A stretch of 63,456 bases of DNA from assembly GCF_001898805.1 (NCBI RefSeq), contig NZ_MKVJ01000021.1:645669-709124 (forward strand), in the 5' to 3' direction. Below, piece after piece: positions 61,882 through 63,456 of the stretch (its first letter is position 1; each line of letters opens with the position of its first letter). Below the pieces are notes generated by a model. That model was not told the origin of the DNA. It saw nothing but the letters and a program-made list of their open reading frames with translations, and made no database searches. This DNA comes from Leifsonia sp. 71-9. Its GTDB lineage: Bacteria > Actinomycetota > Actinomycetes > Actinomycetales > Microbacteriaceae. The position numbers and the translations under genes are program-made.

Positions 61882-62118
61882 ATGCGTGCACACGGCGTCC
61901 ACGTGCTCTGGCAGTACGTCGGCGAGATGCAGATCTCGTTCGGGGTCTACGCGTCGCTCGACGAAGCCTCCACGGCCTGGGAGCGCATCCGCGACGACGG
62001 CTTCTACATCGGCGGGACGGGCGTGATCAGCGAGTTCCTCTCCGCCGACTTCTCGCCGGGGACGTGGAGCATCGAGTCGTACATCCCCGGCCACGTCCCG
62101 CAGGAGACCATGCTCTAG
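61882..62118 (+). CDS. Small hypothetical protein, 78 aa
   Basis: ATG 61882 follows GGAGGGGCTGGT. Sequence MRAHGVHVLWQYVGEMQISF, GVYASLDEASTAWERIRDDGFYIGGTG and GTWSIESYIPGHVP is compact and protein-like: alternating strands and one helix. No family recognised. Aromatic content is high. It is convergent with the next gene, with a long inverted repeat between. The 195 bases upstream (61687-61881) hold only the sigma-gene hairpin and this ribosome site. Confidence 0.62.
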   Translation: MRAHGVHVLWQYVGEMQISFGVYASLDEASTAWERIRDDGFYIGGTGVISEFLSADFSPGTWSIESYIPGHVPQETML

Positions 62119-62131
62119 CCCGCATCCGATC

Positions 62132-62177
62132 GTCACGGCACGCCGTCCGTCACGTCCCTCCGGCGGCGTGTCGTGAC
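62132..62177. terminator. Long inverted repeat between convergent genes
   Basis: GTCACGGCACGCCG (62132-62145) pairs with CGGCGTGTCGTGAC (62164-62177) at 13 of 14 positions around an 18-base loop. It lies exactly in the gap between two converging stop codons. No T-run. Best read as a two-way terminator. Confidence 0.55.
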
Positions 62178-62186
62178 AAGAAAGGG

Positions 62187-62630
62187 TCAGGCGACCAGGA
62201 CCGTCGCCGTGCCGTCGGCGTGGTGCACCTCGACATCGACCGTGAACGCCCGCGAGAGCGCGCCCGCCGCGGACTGCTCCCAGACAGCCCCCCAGGCGGC
62301 GATGAGCGCGTGCGGCATCTCGCCGGCGGCCTCGAAGGCGGTGCGCGGCTCGTCGCCGAGGCGCACGACCGCGACCCCCGCGGGCGCGTCGGCCGGGTCG
62401 TCGATGCCGATGCCGACGATCTGCGTGTAGGCGCCGTCCTGATCGGACTCGTAGTCGAAGAGGACGGCGAACAGCGCGTCGCCGCGGCGGGCGTCGAGCC
62501 CCAGCAGTCCGGCGTCGGCGGCCGTCCGCTGCCACACCCCGGGGATGAGCCCCTGGTCGGTGGCCTCGGCGGCGTTGGTGGTGCGGATGGCGTGCCCCGC
62601 GACGAAGGCGGGGAGGGACGGCAGGCTCAC
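62187..62630 (-). CDS. GyrI-like effector-binding domain protein
   Basis: 147 aa. LPAFVAGHAIRTTNAAEATDQGLIPGVWQR, LFAVLFDYESDQDGAYTQIVGIGIDD and VAVVRLGDEPRTAFEAAGEMPHALIAAWGAVWEQ follow the AraC effector-binding (GyrI/Cass2-like) fold. No DNA-binding part. It is the second stand-alone protein of this type in the window (the other at 36492). Likely ligand-binding; ligand unknown. Confidence 0.75.
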   Translation of the reverse strand: MSLPSLPAFVAGHAIRTTNAAEATDQGLIPGVWQRTAADAGLLGLDARRGDALFAVLFDYESDQDGAYTQIVGIGIDDPADAPAGVAVVRLGDEPRTAFEAAGEMPHALIAAWGAVWEQSAAGALSRAFTVDVEVHHADGTATVLVA

Positions 62631-62670
62631 CTGCGAAAGCCTAAGGGGAGCGAGCAGCTTCGGAGAAGCC

Positions 62671-63357
62671 TCACCCCAGGTGCAGCACGATGCCCGTGAG
62701 CCCGTGCAGCACGCTCGCGACGCCGGCGGAGACCGCGTCGGCGGCGCGCGCGGGGGTGACGGACGCGGCGACGCTGTCCTCGTCGGTGCTGATGCCGGTG
62801 CCGCGGAAACTGGCGCCGTTCCACACCACCGACGTCGCGTTGCCGGTCGGCTCCGGCAGCTCGGCCCCCACGACGAGGAACTGCTGGTGGAGGCTCTGGG
62901 CGGTGATCAGCGAGAACACGTCCACCACGCCGGCCCCGGCTCCGATGATGAGGTCGGGCGCCTTGTCGATCGCCCGCAGGAGCTGCGCCTGCACCTCGTC
63001 GTCGCCGGTCGCGGTCAGGGTCGTGAGGACGACATCCCGCTGCCCCGCCCAGCGCGTCACGCCGTCGGCGAGGGTCTTCGTGGCCGCGTCGTCGCCCGCC
63101 GTGATGAGCACGACCTCGTAACCGGCGGGCGGCTCGACCCCGGCCCACGAGCCGGGCTCCGGGTCGATCGTCGCCTCGGGAGTGGGCGTCGTCACGCTGC
63201 CGAGGAAGCCGGCGCCGAGCGGGTGCAGCGCGGGATCGCCGGACGACCCGGGGGTCCCGACCGGGCCGGGCGCGGCCGGAGCGCAGCCCGCGAGGGTCAG
63301 CCCGGCGGCCACGCCGAGGGCGGCGACGAGCAGGGGGAGGGAAGAGGTCCGGGACAC
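62671..63357 (-). CDS. Lipoprotein with periplasmic-binding-like (BMP-type) half domain
   Basis: 228 aa. Lipoprotein signal LVAALGVAAGLTLAGCAP (lipobox LAGC, Cys near residue 25), a Pro/Gly/Thr-rich spacer (26-70) and an alpha/beta domain: YEVVLITAGDDAATKTLADGVTRWA, VLTTLTATGDDEVQAQLLRAIDKAPDLIIGAGAGVVDVFSLI and FLVVGAELPEPTGNATSVVWNG. The order resembles one and a half lobes of BMP/PBP1 proteins, so it is shorter than a full binding protein. No ABC genes are adjacent. Function uncertain. Confidence 0.72.
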   Translation of the reverse strand: MSRTSSLPLLVAALGVAAGLTLAGCAPAAPGPVGTPGSSGDPALHPLGAGFLGSVTTPTPEATIDPEPGSWAGVEPPAGYEVVLITAGDDAATKTLADGVTRWAGQRDVVLTTLTATGDDEVQAQLLRAIDKAPDLIIGAGAGVVDVFSLITAQSLHQQFLVVGAELPEPTGNATSVVWNGASFRGTGISTDEDSVAASVTPARAADAVSAGVASVLHGLTGIVLHLG

Positions 63358-63456
63358 GCTCCGACGCTCTCCGACCTGCGGGGCGACCCGATGACCCGGC
63401 AGCGCCGGAGAGGTGAACCGGCGGTGAACAGTCGGTCGCGCGCGATCGCGGCGGGA

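Overview
The window is high-GC DNA, densely packed with genes, many of them in ATGA or GTGA overlaps. WXG100, HipBA, MmyB-type and ECF41-type families are present, and many starts look leaderless. This points to an actinobacterium, probably Microbacteriaceae-like; that placement is inferred from style and gene content, not from a marker gene. I saw no rRNA, tRNA, insertion sequence, integrase, CRISPR array or replication origin, so it reads as a chromosomal accessory and metabolic region.

Layout. 1-1402: the end of one gene, a 266-aa unknown, and a decayed WXG100 tail. 1403-8868: a UvrA2-like protein, a RibD_C/DHFR-like protein, two membrane proteins, then an ArsR-type regulator with an MFS transporter. 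8878-13788: a frameshifted DUF1444-like gene, a divergent SDR/MmyB-type regulator pair and a HipBA module. 13823-20612: an acyl-CoA synthetase, an amidohydrolase divergent from a TetR regulator, and a carboxylesterase with its own TetR. 20649-26567: a LacI-controlled amino-acid-type ABC importer with a Gfo/Idh dehydrogenase and a FAD amine oxidase. 26592-27769: a nucleotidyltransferase-type toxin-antitoxin pair. 27904-34253: an frl-like (fructosamine) locus with FrlB- and FrlD-like enzymes, a LacI regulator and a CUT1 ABC importer. 34258-40785: MFS, unknown and GyrI-like genes, an alkylsulfatase and a metal-efflux pair (CDF plus ArsR). 40882-44047: VIT1-like, Kef-like and APC transporters. 44049-49032: a glyoxalase-like gene, a two-component system, and an ApbE / FMN-binding / ferric-reductase-like set. 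49203-57162: DUF1254, manganese catalase, a bacteriophytochrome-GGDEF protein, PhzF, a candidate RHH toxin-antitoxin pair and a ThrE exporter. 57173-63456: nucleoside hydrolase, Lrp/LysE, an ECF41-like sigma factor divergent from an NmrA-like reductase, and small unknowns.

How the genes may work together. The most coherent theme is salvage of sugar-amine compounds. The frl locus should import Amadori products, phosphorylate them and split them. The LacI / ABC / dehydrogenase / FAD-oxidase locus 1.3 kb upstream has the parts list of an opine- or santhopine-type (Soc-like) oxidative route. A toxin-antitoxin pair lies between them, and each route has its own LacI regulator and recognisable operators. 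A second theme is flavin-based electron transfer at the membrane (47141-49032 with ApbE). A third is local autoregulation: at least eight divergent or self-regulated promoters carry clear palindromes, and the ECF41-like sigma factor has two mirror-image target promoters between itself and its neighbour.
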